This document shows positions 47,881 through 56,894 of a DNA stretch of 64,000 nucleotides, piece after piece; within the stretch, counting starts at the first letter, position 1; the number at the start of each line of letters is the position of its first letter. The translations under genes were made by a program, and so were the position numbers. Source of the DNA: JAIBJN01 sp963775395 (GTDB taxonomy: Bacteria > Actinomycetota > Thermoleophilia > Gaiellales > Gaiellaceae); assembly GCA_963775395.1 (NCBI GenBank), contig CAVZIX010000006.1:62001-126000 (forward strand), given 5' to 3'. A model generated the notes under the pieces. It had not been told where the DNA came from and did no database searches. It worked only from the letters and a program-made list of their open reading frames with translations.

Positions 47881-49893
47881 CTATGCCCGCGCCGGCTTCT
47901 TGGCCAGCGCGGCCTTGAGCTTCTTCGCCCGCGAGGCGACCTCGCGCCGCAGGTCTTCCGGCTCCAGCACCTCGGCGAAGCCGCGGTGAGAGAGGATCTC
48001 GCCCACGAACCAGTCCGTGCCGCCGACGCCGACCTCCTCGAGTGCGTAGCCGCGCGCGAGCGGAAGTGCGCCGCGCTCGATCCGCCACCGGGCGCCCTCG
48101 GGATCGAAGAGGACGCGTGCGACCCGTACGTCGCGAAGCTTGCGCGGCTCGAGCCCGGGCCGCGGGTCGAAGGTCTCCTCGAGGAGCTTCGCGCCGCGCA
48201 TGCGGTCGAGCCGGAAGCTGCGCTGGGCGTCGCGCGTGCGATCCCACGAGTGCACGTACCACCAGGGCAGCTCGCGCTCGAGAGCGTGGGGCTCGACGAC
48301 GCGGACGCTGGTCTCCTCGCCGACGGCCACGTACTCGATCTCGACGAGGCGCTGCTCACGAATCGCCTGTGAGAACGTGCGGATGAGCTGCTCCTCCTCG
48401 GAGGCGGCCTCTGGGATCTGCTCCTCCGTCTCCTCCTGCTCGGGCTGGGCGAACTCGCCGAACGTCTCCTCGAGCTTCCTGCGCACGCGCTCGAGCGGCG
48501 TCTGCGCCTCGGCGGCGATCATCGGGCCCACGAACTCGAGCGCGAGCCGGATCGCCCGTGCCTCGAGCGGCGTGAGCCGCGGTGCGCGCCGGAACGCGTC
48601 GCCGAAGAGCTCCTTGTCCACGCGCACCTCGTCGCCGTCGAGCGAGGCGTAGACCGCGTAGCAGCCGCCGCCGAAGTTGACGAGGTTGAGGAGCTGGAGG
48701 TGGTCGTCGAGCTGGTCCGGCGGGATGTGGAAGCGGTCGACGAGCTCCTGCGCGGGGATGATTGCCCGCGGCTCGTCGCCGCAGCGCGCGAGGAGATGTG
48801 CGAGCAGCGCCTGGAGGACGCCGAAGCGCTCCGGCGCGAGCGGGCCGGCCGGCCGTTCGAGCGGCTCGACCTCCCGGCGCGCCTTGGGCCTGGGCGGCTT
48901 CGTCGGCTCGCCCGCGTGGCGCTCGAGCACGCGGTCGAGCCCGTCGTTGACCTCGTCCACGAGCTCGGGCGGCGACAGCGGCCGTGCGCGCCCCTCCTGG
49001 CGGAGCACCCAGCCGGCGAGCAGGTCGAGCCTCGAGTAGGGCGTGCGGAAGACGCCGTCCTCGACGTCGCCGCGCTCGACCATGCGCTCCACCCACCAGG
49101 CGGTGTCGTGGTCGAGCTCGACCTCGGCCTCGCCCTTCTCGTCCCCGTACTGCCAGGGCTGGCGGCCGCGGAAGCCGGACGGGTCGTACTCGGGCATGCG
49201 GAAGTCGCGTTCGCGGCGGGTGGCGAAGCGGATGTCGCCGATGATGCGCGAGACGCGGAAGGTGCGCTCGTCGTCCTCGTCGAGGTCGCGGCCGATCAGG
49301 TACCAGGAGCCGGCCTCCGGAAGGAGGGCGTACGGGTTGACGGTGCGCTCGCGGGTGCGGTCGCGCGAGATCGACCAATAGGTGAAGCGGACGGTGCGCT
49401 GCTTGGAGATCGCGCCCTCGAGCTTCGTGAGCCTGCCCGACATCTCGTCGGAGTAGTCGGGGTCGCGTACCTCGACCCGGAGCGCGCTCTCCGGCGCGGC
49501 CTCGAGCTGGGTCGGGCGTCCGAGCGCGAGGTTCTGGAGCGCGAGGCGCAGGGGCTCCGCGTAGGCGAACTGCCCGTCGAGCAGGTGTAGGGCGATCTGG
49601 AGCGCCGCCAGCTCCTCGTCGTCGAGGTCGAGCTTCGGAAGGAAGTACTGCTCGGCCCGGAGCGTGTAGAGCTCCTCGCCCGTGAACTCGTCCCGCTGCG
49701 AGTGGAGCGGCACGCCGAGCGCGACGAGCTCGCTGCGGTCGGAGTAGAAGCGGCGCGCGAAGGCCTCGTCGGACATCTCGGAGTAGCCCTCGACGACCGA
49801 CTTGATCTCCCTCGCGGTCAGCGGCCGGCGCTCGGCCATGAGGAAGGCGACGAGCGAAAGCTGACGGATGAGCTTGTCGGTGTCGTGCGACAC
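47881..49893 (-). CDS. pafBC: PafB-PafC fusion, double WYL-domain transcriptional regulator
   Basis: 670 residues: two copies of the HTH-WCX-WYL plan. The first has LIRQLSLVAFLMAERRPLTA and then a WYL core (VRFTYWSISRDRTRERTVNP). The second starts near residue 350 (FGVLQALLAHLLARC) and has VEIEYVAVGEETSVRVVEP. In mycobacteria PafB and PafC are separate or fused and activate the LexA-independent DNA-damage response. Here the gene is divergent from dinB, 21 bp apart. Ligand (probably single-stranded DNA) is by analogy. Confidence 0.86.
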   Translation of the reverse strand: MSHDTDKLIRQLSLVAFLMAERRPLTAREIKSVVEGYSEMSDEAFARRFYSDRSELVALGVPLHSQRDEFTGEELYTLRAEQYFLPKLDLDDEELAALQIALHLLDGQFAYAEPLRLALQNLALGRPTQLEAAPESALRVEVRDPDYSDEMSGRLTKLEGAISKQRTVRFTYWSISRDRTRERTVNPYALLPEAGSWYLIGRDLDEDDERTFRVSRIIGDIRFATRRERDFRMPEYDPSGFRGRQPWQYGDEKGEAEVELDHDTAWWVERMVERGDVEDGVFRTPYSRLDLLAGWVLRQEGRARPLSPPELVDEVNDGLDRVLERHAGEPTKPPRPKARREVEPLERPAGPLAPERFGVLQALLAHLLARCGDEPRAIIPAQELVDRFHIPPDQLDDHLQLLNLVNFGGGCYAVYASLDGDEVRVDKELFGDAFRRAPRLTPLEARAIRLALEFVGPMIAAEAQTPLERVRRKLEETFGEFAQPEQEETEEQIPEAASEEEQLIRTFSQAIREQRLVEIEYVAVGEETSVRVVEPHALERELPWWYVHSWDRTRDAQRSFRLDRMRGAKLLEETFDPRPGLEPRKLRDVRVARVLFDPEGARWRIERGALPLARGYALEEVGVGGTDWFVGEILSHRGFAEVLEPEDLRREVASRAKKLKAALAKKPARA

Positions 49894-49914
49894 GGCTCCT
49901 ATTCTGTCAGCGCC

Positions 49915-50971
49915 GTGGCAATCGTCGCGCATCTCGACCTGGACGCGTTCTTCGCGGCCGTGGAGGAGCTCGAGCAACCGGAGCTCGCGTCGCAGCCGTT
50001 GGTGGTGGGCGGCGACCCTCACGGGCGAGGAGTTGTGGCCACCGCGAACTACGTCGCGCGCGGGTACGGGATCCACTCCGCGATGAGCTGCGCGGAGGCG
50101 CTGAGGCGCTGCCCGCACGCCGTTTTCGTCCTCCCGCGCCATCGCACCTACGGCGAGTACTCGCGCGCCGTCTGGGCGGCCGTCCGCGAGGTCGTTCCCA
50201 CGGTCGAGCGCGTGGGGATCGACGAGGGCTACCTGGACGTCGGGGAGATCGCACCGGACTATCGCCGTGCTCGTGTCGTCGCCGAGGCCGTGCAGGCCGC
50301 GATTCGCGGGGCGACGAGCCTCTCGTGCTCGCTCGGCGTCGCGAGCTGCAAGGTCGTCGCCAAGGTGGCGAGCGACCGCCGGAAGCCCGGTGGGATCACC
50401 GTCGTCAGGGCCGGACGCGAGGCTGCGTTCCTCGCGCCCGTTCGCCGTGCGGCTTCTACCGGGCGTCGGCCCGCGGGCCGAGGAGCGGCTGGCCGGCGCC
50501 GGGGTCGAGTCGATCGGCCAGCTGGCCGCGCTCTCGGACGAGCAGCTCGCGCGTCTGCTCCCCGGGAAGATCGGCCGCCTGCTCCGCGACCGGGCCTGCG
50601 GCATCGACCCGCGCGGGCTCGACGAGCCCGTGGCGAACATCTCGATCGGACACGAGGAGACCTTCCCGCGCGACGTCTCGGACCGCGAACGACTCCACGA
50701 CGAGCTGCGTCGCATGGCGCTCCGGGTCGCCGGACACCTGTCGGAGTCGGGCCAGGTCGCCCGCACCGTGACGACCAAGCTCCGCTATCCGGACTTCTCG
50801 ATCCGGAGCCGCTCGACGACGCTCGCGGCCGGGCTGTCCGACGGCGAGCGCATCGGTCAGGTGGCCTGCGACCTCCTCGACCGCGCCCTGGCCGACCGTC
50901 CGGGCGCGCTGCGCCTCGTCGGGGTCTCGGTCTCGAAGATCGAGGACTTCGAGCAGCTCGCGCTCGCCTAG
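49915..50971 (+). pseudogene. dinB: DNA polymerase IV, frameshifted in the middle
   Basis: Y-family translesion polymerase. The first frame has IVAHLDLDAFFAAVEELEQP, VVATANYVARGYGI, VERVGIDEGYLDVG and SLSCSLGVASCKVVAKVASD. After the residues AFLAP the frame is lost, and LLPGVGPRAEERLAGAG and the little-finger domain, to a stop at 50969-50971, lie in the next frame. One extra C in CCC at 50437-50439 accounts for it. Catalytic carboxylates are all before the break. GTG 49915. The product as written would lack DNA-binding domains. Confidence 0.88.
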
Positions 50972-50983
50972 CGGGCCTTCGGC

Positions 50984-51334
50984 CTAGGAAGTCGCGGCGT
51001 CGAGTTCTTGCAGCAGTCTGTAGGCGGCTCGCTCAACCTCCTTGTGCCGCCACTCGGCGGCGCGATACACGCAGGCGATCAAGCCGCTTCGATGCAGGCG
51101 GCGAAAGTCACCGCAGACGAACGCGTATCGCGCCTTGGTCTCGTCGTCAGCGCCCTCGGTCAGCCCCAGGAACCAGCCCGCGTACTCCTGCCACGAGTGG
51201 TCCTTCAGGAAGGCGTTCTCGTCGGCGGCCTTCGGCTGGACGTCGCCCCAGTTGCTGTTCAGCACGTATTGCCTGGCCTCGATGAGCTTCCGAGCGTGGG
51301 CCACTCCGCGCCTGTTCACGGTGTAGGAAGCCAT
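50984..51334 (-). CDS. hypothetical protein
   Basis: 116 residues. YVLNSNWGDVQPKAADENAF, HSWQEYAGWFLGLTEGADDE, ARYAFVCGDFRRLHRSGLIA and CVYRAAEWRHKEVERAAYRL. Well-conserved-looking globular protein without a named domain; similar unassigned proteins occur in Actinobacteria as far as I recall. The ATG has a strong AGGAGGAGG upstream. Convergent with dinB, leaving 12 bp. Confidence 0.7.
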   Translation of the reverse strand: MASYTVNRRGVAHARKLIEARQYVLNSNWGDVQPKAADENAFLKDHSWQEYAGWFLGLTEGADDETKARYAFVCGDFRRLHRSGLIACVYRAAEWRHKEVERAAYRLLQELDAATS

Positions 51335-51399
51335 GAGCCTCCTCCTACCCTGAGACGAGGCTCGCGAAGCGAGATCAGCAGAAGTACGTGGCTACGAAG

Positions 51400-51861
51400 C
51401 TACGCGGCCTGGCGGTCGGCCGCGCGGTCTTCGAGGTGCTGGTGCGACGGGCAGTACTCGCGCTCCGGAAGCGGCGTGCGCTGGCACGGCTTCCCTTTGC
51501 GCGTCGTCGCCCGGCAGCGAGCGACCCCGCCGTCGAACGCGCCGGCCTCGATCTGCGCCTCGATGTACTCGACGGCCGCCCCGATCCCCTCGGTCACTGC
51601 CCAGGCGACCTGCGCCTGGTACGTGATGGGGAAGTAGCGCCGGATGTCCTGGAAGAGCGTCCGGTCGGGGTGCGCGAAGTAGCGAGGGTCTTTGGCGAGC
51701 CGCTCGACGCACTCTTCACACGCGGCGAGGACCTCCCGCCGGTACTCGAGCTGCTTCTCGGGCTCGGCCCAGGGATCGATGAGGTCTTTGATGGAGCGGT
51801 AGATCGCCCTGGAGTATTGATACATGCGGGTCAGAATCCTCTCGTGAACTTGCTCGCTCAC
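51400..51861 (-). CDS. hypothetical protein with Cys/His C-terminal motif
   Basis: 153 residues. Helical body (IYRSIKDLIDPWAEPEKQLE, REVLAACEECVERLAKD) and a tail with CRATTRKGKPCQRTPLPERE followed by YCPSHQ, a likely zinc-binding knuckle of C-x(9)-C-x(10)-C-x2-H shape found in many small phage and plasmid proteins. GTG 51861 has AAGGAT upstream. Function unknown. Confidence 0.6.
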   Translation of the reverse strand: MSEQVHERILTRMYQYSRAIYRSIKDLIDPWAEPEKQLEYRREVLAACEECVERLAKDPRYFAHPDRTLFQDIRRYFPITYQAQVAWAVTEGIGAAVEYIEAQIEAGAFDGGVARCRATTRKGKPCQRTPLPEREYCPSHQHLEDRAADRQAA

Positions 51862-51949
51862 ACGTTATCCTTCGCCGTCACGAAACACCTGCAAAACGCT
51901 GTTAACATCGGGTTAAGAGGGCGCCCCCGAACCGCTCTGGCGCCGAGTC

Positions 51950-51972
51950 TAACACGGTTTGTCAGCGTGTTA
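51950..51972. promoter_or_regulatory. inverted repeat TAACACG-n9-CGTGTTA
   Basis: 7-bp arms TAACACG and CGTGTTA with a 9-bp centre, in the 144-bp spacer 51862-52005 upstream of the hypothetical gene at 51400-51861. The half-sites match the core of the 42762-42790 palindrome. The spacer also holds TTAAC-n5-GTTAA near 51901. Likely promoter/operator region. Confidence 0.45.
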
Positions 51973-52005
51973 CAAAGTTTCCCAGCGCCGGGCGTTACAA
52001 ACGTC

Positions 52006-52752
52006 TCAATCCGCGACTTCCCGCACGTAGGCCGTCGGAAACCCCGACGAGCGTGCGCGCGGGAGAGCGTTCTCGGCCTCGTTCTGGGAGTCGTACACGC
52101 CCGTGAAGGTCACGTAGTAGCCGGGATTCAGCGTCGAGTAGTTCGACGAGCTCAGGATTCCGACCTCGGGCAGGCCGGCGTTCAGGGCCTGCTGCGCTGA
52201 GGACTCGGCCGGGCCGCGCCCCTGGCTGACCGGCGTCGACTTGAGGACGACCGTGAACCCGTCTGTGTTCGGTGGCCAAGACTGGATCGTGCCGTTCGTC
52301 GTCGTCGGCTGGGTGGACGTGGTCGGGAACGTCGTGGTCGTCGGGAAGACGGTCGACGTGGTCGGGAGCGTAATCTCGGTGAGCGTCGTGGGCGGCTCGA
52401 CCGTGATCGGGCCCGTGGGCGGCGGGAGCACCGGGATCGTGGTGCTGCTCGAGGCCGGCCCGCCCTCCTTGTCATCGTCGGTCGCCGCCAGCGCGACGAT
52501 GGCTCCCGCCGCCAGGGCGACGAGGAGAAGCGCGATGAGCGCGATCCAGAGCCAGACGGGAGACTCGCGCGACCACACCACCGTCCGCGTGTAGCCCTCG
52601 GTGGGCAGCGGCACCAGGCGCTGGCCGCACTCGAGACAGTACTCCTGGAGCGGCTCGTACGGCGCCGTACAACGGGGACAGCGGCGCTCCTCGGCGGCTT
52701 CGTCCGGCGTCGGGCCCCCACCGGGCGGTGGCTCGGGCGGCGGCGTCGTCAC
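52006..52752 (-). CDS. zinc-ribbon membrane protein with SPOR-like C-terminal domain
   Basis: 248 residues: a ribbon (CPRCTAPYEPLQEYCLECGQ), one membrane helix (PVWLWIALIALLLVALAAGA), a Thr/Pro-rich exported linker (residues 100-155) and a C-terminal domain reading GFTVVLKSTPVSQGRGPAES, SYYVTF-like GYYVTFTGVYDSQNEAENAL, the shape of SPOR peptidoglycan-binding domains. GTG start overlaps the preceding gene by 4 bp. Role in cell wall or division is inference. Confidence 0.72.
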   Translation of the reverse strand: MTTPPPEPPPGGGPTPDEAAEERRCPRCTAPYEPLQEYCLECGQRLVPLPTEGYTRTVVWSRESPVWLWIALIALLLVALAAGAIVALAATDDDKEGGPASSSTTIPVLPPPTGPITVEPPTTLTEITLPTTSTVFPTTTTFPTTSTQPTTTNGTIQSWPPNTDGFTVVLKSTPVSQGRGPAESSAQQALNAGLPEVGILSSSNYSTLNPGYYVTFTGVYDSQNEAENALPRARSSGFPTAYVREVAD

Positions 52753-53330
52753 AGGCGTCCCTCGGGATCGTTGGGATCCGGGCGGATCATGGTCTCGTCG
52801 AGCGGGTCCGGCGCGGGGGCGTACTCATCCGGTGCGGCCGGGTTCCCGCAGAACGGGCAAAAGTTGACGTCCGCCGGGAGCGGCTGGCCGCAGTGGACGC
52901 AGGTGACGACCGCTGGCGTCGTCGCCGCGGGCCGCCCGCAGTGGGAGCAGAAGTGCACGCCCGGCGCGAGCGGGGCGCCGCACTTGCAATGCGCGACGTG
53001 CGGGAAGGTGCGCGCGGTCGCCTCGGCTGCGAGCAGCGAGTCGAGCTCGTGCATGCGCTGCTCGAGCGAAAGGACATCCCCGGCACGCGAGATGAGGAGG
53101 TCGGGCTTCCAGTGGTCGCGGCGGACCATCTCGACCGTCAGGCCGCCCACGTCGCGCATCTCGATCTCTCGCTGGCGCGTCAGCGCCATGCGTTCGCGCT
53201 GGAGCCGAACAACATCCGGCTCGACCGGCGGAGGCGGCCCGGTCTCGACGATCTCGACCACCTCGACGACCTCGTCGCCGGGCTCGGGCCCGCCTCTGTG
53301 ATCGGAGAAGGGGTTCATGCGTCCGGGCAT
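52749..53330 (-). CDS. cytosolic double zinc-ribbon protein
   Basis: 193 residues from ATG 53330. The middle is a helical segment (VRLQRERMALTRQREIEM) followed by CKCGAPLAPGVHFCSHCGRP and CVHCGQPLPADVNFCPFCGN, two complete ribbons, then an acidic tail. Pairs with the next gene by 4-bp overlap. Function unknown; possibly a partner of the membrane protein. A nearby ATG at 53318 is an alternative start. Confidence 0.68.
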   Translation of the reverse strand: MPGRMNPFSDHRGGPEPGDEVVEVVEIVETGPPPPVEPDVVRLQRERMALTRQREIEMRDVGGLTVEMVRRDHWKPDLLISRAGDVLSLEQRMHELDSLLAAEATARTFPHVAHCKCGAPLAPGVHFCSHCGRPAATTPAVVTCVHCGQPLPADVNFCPFCGNPAAPDEYAPAPDPLDETMIRPDPNDPEGRL

Positions 53331-53390
53331 CGCAGCCAGCACGCGAGTCTAACGGACGGCCTGGACCGCTCCGGGGCCCCGGAGCAGGCC

Positions 53391-54821
53391 TCAGCGCGAC
53401 AGGACAACCAGTCGCTCCTCGGTCATCTCGCGGACCGAGTAGGGCGGGCCCTCCTTGGTGTTGCCCGACGCCTTGACCCCCCCGTACGGCATCTGGTCGG
53501 CGCGGAACGTCGGCGCCTCGTTCACGAGCACGCCGCCGAACTCGAGCGCGGCACCGGCCGCAAGCGCCGTCTTGACGTTGCTCGTGAAGATCCCGGCCTG
53601 GAGCCCGTACTCGGTCCCGTTTGCGAGCTCGAAGGCCTCCTCGACGGAGTCATACGGGCTGACCGTGCAGACCGGCCCGAAGACCTCGAGACAGGACACC
53701 TTCATCTCCGGCGTGACGTTCGTGAGCACGGTCGGGCGGATGACGCCGTCTTCGGTCATCTCCCCGCCGGTGAGGAGATCCGCGCCCTGAGACGTCGCCT
53801 CCTCGATCCACGCAAGGATCCGCTCGCGCGCGTCCTCGTCGATCACCGGGCCGACGTCCGTCTCGTCGTCGCCGGGATCGCCGGGGCGAAGCGCCTCGAC
53901 CTTGGGGAGGAAGCGCGCCACGAAGTCGTCGTAGACGCCGCGGGCGACGTAGACCCGCTGGATGGAGATGCAGCTCTGCCCGGCGAAGGAGAAGGCGTTG
54001 GCGGCTGCCTTGGCGGCCGCGTCCTCGACGTCGGCGTCGGCCTCGACGATCAGCGGCGTCGCGTTGCCGAGCTCGAGCAGCACCTTCTTGCGGGCGGCGC
54101 GCTCGCGGAGCTTCCAACCGACCTCTGCGGAGCCCGTGAAGCTGATCAGACGGACGCGCTCGTCCTCGACGAGGACGTCGCCGATCTCGGACGCCGGCCC
54201 GACGAGGACGTTGAGCCAGCCGGCGGGCAGGCCCGCGTCGGCCTCGAGCTCGGCCAGGAGCAGCGCCGAGAGCGGCGTCTGGCTCGCGGGCTTGAGGACG
54301 ACGGCGCAGCCGGCGGCCAGCGCGGGCGCGACCTTGTGGGCGACGAGGTTGAAGGGGAAGTTGAAGGGCGAGATGGCGCCGACGATCCCGATCGGGATCC
54401 GGGCCGTGAAGGCGACCTTGCCCGCTCCGGCGGGCGAGGCGTCCATGGGCACGACCTCTCCGGCGAGGCTGCGGGCCTCGGTCGCCGCCGAGCGGTACGT
54501 CGACGACGCCCGCTCGGCCTCGACGCGGGCCGCCTTCATGGGCTTGCCGGCCTCGTCCGAGATCGTGCGAGCGATGTCCTCGCGGCGCTCGTCCACGAGC
54601 TGAGCCGTGCGGTCGAGGATCTGGGCGCGCCGGTGCGCGGGGAGCGGCTCGGCCATCGCAGCCGCGGCTGCGTCGACGGCACGCCGCGTCTCGTCGGCGC
54701 CGGCCTGCGCCACTCGGCCGACGACGTCTCCCGAGTACGGCGAGCGAACCTCGCTCCACGCGCCCGTCTCGATCCATTCGCCGCCCAGAAGGAGCTTCTG
54801 CTCGCGGGCAGTGACCGCCAT
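53391..54821 (-). CDS. NAD(P)-dependent aldehyde dehydrogenase
   Basis: 476 residues with the ALDH core: PFNFPFNLVAHKVAPALAAG, FTGSAEVGWKL, the general-base glutamate in LLELGNATPLIV, the catalytic Cys in GQSCISIQRVYV near residue 282, and EVFGPVCTVSPYD, then YGGVKASGNTKEG. The phrase GQSCISIQR and length fit the lactaldehyde/methylmalonate-semialdehyde dehydrogenase-like subgroup. ATG 54821; an earlier in-frame start (54833) would add MNSG. Confidence 0.88.
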   Translation of the reverse strand: MAVTAREQKLLLGGEWIETGAWSEVRSPYSGDVVGRVAQAGADETRRAVDAAAAAMAEPLPAHRRAQILDRTAQLVDERREDIARTISDEAGKPMKAARVEAERASSTYRSAATEARSLAGEVVPMDASPAGAGKVAFTARIPIGIVGAISPFNFPFNLVAHKVAPALAAGCAVVLKPASQTPLSALLLAELEADAGLPAGWLNVLVGPASEIGDVLVEDERVRLISFTGSAEVGWKLRERAARKKVLLELGNATPLIVEADADVEDAAAKAAANAFSFAGQSCISIQRVYVARGVYDDFVARFLPKVEALRPGDPGDDETDVGPVIDEDARERILAWIEEATSQGADLLTGGEMTEDGVIRPTVLTNVTPEMKVSCLEVFGPVCTVSPYDSVEEAFELANGTEYGLQAGIFTSNVKTALAAGAALEFGGVLVNEAPTFRADQMPYGGVKASGNTKEGPPYSVREMTEERLVVLSR

Positions 54822-54874
54822 GCCGCTATTCAAGCACGACGCAGGCTGCGCCGCCGTGCGGCACCCTGTGTGGC

Positions 54875-55300
54875 GTGCTTCGCGTCGCCCTCGTCGCGCT
54901 CGTCCTGCTCCCGCTCGCGGCCTGCGGCGGAGACGAGGCGTCCGAGCCGGCCGGGGAGCCGGCAGAGAGCACGAGCGAGCCGTCGACTGCGCCCCGGCAG
55001 TCTCCGCAGGTGCTGACGGAGGCCGACTCGGGCGCCACGATCGCGCTTCCGACCGGCGGCGAGACGAGCCTGCGCCTGTCGAGCGACTGGGTCTGGGAGG
55101 AGCCGGTGGTCGACGGCGACGCGGTGCAGCTCGCCGTCGTGGACTACGTCCAGGACCCCGGGTTCTCCGAGTGGGTCGTCATGGCGGTGGCTCCCGGGGA
55201 GGCCACGATCACGTCGTCGGGGGTAGCCGCCTGCGCCGGCCAGGACGGATGTGCCGTCGGGCCGCAGGACTTCCAGGTGAGAATCACCGTCGAGCAATGA
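54875..55300 (+). CDS. small lipoprotein, chagasin/I42-like domain candidate
   Basis: 141 residues with a lipoprotein signal (MLRVALVALVLLPLAACGG, lipobox LAAC), a low-complexity linker and a domain (TIALPTGGETSLRLSSDWVW, WVVMAVAPGEATITSSG) whose order resembles the I42 cysteine-protease-inhibitor fold. GTG start. The stop overlaps the dehydrogenase start (ATGA). Confidence 0.68.
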   Translation: MLRVALVALVLLPLAACGGDEASEPAGEPAESTSEPSTAPRQSPQVLTEADSGATIALPTGGETSLRLSSDWVWEEPVVDGDAVQLAVVDYVQDPGFSEWVVMAVAPGEATITSSGVAACAGQDGCAVGPQDFQVRITVEQ

Positions 55301-56157
55301 CCGCAGCGGACGTGAAGAGGGTAGGCGTGGTCGGGCTCGGCACGATGGGAGCCGGGATCGCGCAGGTCTCCATTCAGGCGGGCCTCGAGACGGTGGGCCG
55401 CGAGGTGAGCGACGAGCTCTGCGCCCGCGCCCGCGACCGGATCGCCCACTACCTCGGCCGCGGGGTCGAGAAGGGCCGGCTGACCGCGGAGGAGCGAGAC
55501 GCAGCGCTCGGCCGCCTGACGATGACCACGGATCCCGCCGGCCTGGCCGGCTGCGACGTCGTCATCGAGGCGATCGTCGAGGACCTGGGCGCGAAGCTGG
55601 AGCTCTTCCACGCGCTCGAGGCGGTCTCGCGCGACAGCGCCGTGCTGGCGACCAACACGTCGGCGCTCTCGGTCACGGCGATCGCGCGTGCATGCAAGCA
55701 CCCGGAGCGCGTGGTCGGCATGCACTTCTTCAACCCGGCGCCGGTGCTCCCGCTCGTCGAGGTCGTCCGCACGGAGCTCGCTTCCGACGAGGCGGTGGAG
55801 ACCGCCTACGGGCTCGCGGAGCGGCTCGGGAAGGAACCGATCCGGTGCAACGACACGCCCGGCTTCGTCGTCAACCGCATCCTGATCCCGCTCCTGAACG
55901 ACTGCGTGCGCGTCCTGGACGAGGCGGGCGTCTCGCCCGAGGATCTCGACAAGGCGATGACGCGGGGCGTGAACTGGCCCATCGGCCCCTGCGCGCTCAT
56001 CGACCTCATCGGCGTCGACATCCACGTGCACGCCTCCGAGGCGCTGCACGACGCGCTCGGAGAGCCGCGCATGGCCCCGCCCGAGCGGCTCGTGCGCATG
56101 CGCGACGAGGGCCACCTCGGGCGCAAGTCCGGCCGCGGTTTCTTCAGCTACGAGTAG
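55297..56157 (+). CDS. 3-hydroxyacyl-CoA (3-hydroxybutyryl-CoA) dehydrogenase
   Basis: 286 residues: NAD-binding VGVVGLGTMGAGIAQVSIQA, VIEAIVEDLGAKLELF, LATNTSALSVTAIARAC, GMHFFNPAPVLPLVEVV with the catalytic His, and RILIPLLNDCVRVLDEAGVS. Length is that of the single-domain HBD family (about 285), used in beta-oxidation or butyrate/PHB metabolism. Directly coupled to the lipoprotein gene. Confidence 0.92.
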   Translation: MTAADVKRVGVVGLGTMGAGIAQVSIQAGLETVGREVSDELCARARDRIAHYLGRGVEKGRLTAEERDAALGRLTMTTDPAGLAGCDVVIEAIVEDLGAKLELFHALEAVSRDSAVLATNTSALSVTAIARACKHPERVVGMHFFNPAPVLPLVEVVRTELASDEAVETAYGLAERLGKEPIRCNDTPGFVVNRILIPLLNDCVRVLDEAGVSPEDLDKAMTRGVNWPIGPCALIDLIGVDIHVHASEALHDALGEPRMAPPERLVRMRDEGHLGRKSGRGFFSYE

Positions 56158-56606
56158 TCGGAGGCGAGACGGGCGGCCTCGGCCTCGACGGCCTCGGCTT
56201 CCTCCGGCGTGAACGTCCGCTCCGTGAACTCGGCATCGAGCACGAGCAGCGTGTCCTCGTCGAGCTGAACCGGGATCGCGACCTCGGAGCGGACGCGCTC
56301 GTCCGTCGCCAGATAGTCGGGGTCGTGACGGACGTCCTCGACGAGCTGCGGCTTGCCGGACTCGGCAGCACGCCAGCAGATGCCGCCCTGGTCGCGCGGG
56401 ATCTCGTAGATCAGGCGGAGGCCGCCGACGGATGCGACCACGCGGAGCGCATCCCCGACCCGCATGTGGCAGTAGACCTGAATTCCGGGCAGGCGTGCGG
56501 ACAGGCGCTCGACCGCCTGTCGGGCCAGCTCGACGACGTTGTCCTCTCGCTCGGCCGGCCCCTGGGCGTCCGGCCTCGGGGGCCGAAACCCCTGGCGACT
56601 GGGCAT
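56148..56606 (-). CDS. GAF domain protein
   Basis: 152 residues with VYCHMRVGDALRVVASVGGL, GGICWRAAESGKPQLVEDVR, SEVAIPVQLDEDTLLVLDAE and FTPEEAEAVEAEAARLA, the standard free-standing GAF (fRMsr-like) order. Conserved cysteines of free-methionine-R-sulfoxide reductase are not all visible, so it is called GAF only. Convergent with the dehydrogenase gene (10-bp overlap). Confidence 0.78.
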   Translation of the reverse strand: MPSRQGFRPPRPDAQGPAEREDNVVELARQAVERLSARLPGIQVYCHMRVGDALRVVASVGGLRLIYEIPRDQGGICWRAAESGKPQLVEDVRHDPDYLATDERVRSEVAIPVQLDEDTLLVLDAEFTERTFTPEEAEAVEAEAARLASDYS

Positions 56607-56687
56607 TGCCTCAGGAGTATGCCCTAGACCGCGGCCGACGGAAACAGGCGCCGCGCCGTCCGAGCGACTCCGTACAGTCGCAGGGCA

Positions 56688-56891
56688 GTGACGCTCTGTG
56701 CGCTCTGCCGCCGGAACCTCCTCGCGGGCGAGCGGTTCCGCTACTGGCGAAGCATCCGGGAACGCCCGGTCGCGCGCGTCGTGTGCCACCTCTGTGAGCC
56801 CGAAGCCACGCGCGACGGCTGGCAGCGAACCGACCGGCACGAGGTTCAGAACGCGGTAGGCCTGCGCGGCACCGTCAGGCTCGTGGCCTAG
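56688..56891 (+). CDS. small zinc-binding-like protein
   Basis: 67 residues: CALCRRNLLAGERFRYWR and then VVCHLCEPEATRDGW. Two CxxC pairs form a ribbon-like zinc site. GTG 56688. The family is unassigned but occurs widely in Actinobacteria as I recall. Confidence 0.65.
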   Translation: MTLCALCRRNLLAGERFRYWRSIRERPVARVVCHLCEPEATRDGWQRTDRHEVQNAVGLRGTVRLVA

Positions 56892-56894
56892 CGC

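Noticed and set aside
52320..52400. Repetitive Thr/Pro-coding stretch as a tandem repeat array
   Set aside because: It codes for a low-complexity linker of the SPOR-like membrane protein; units are irregular at DNA level.
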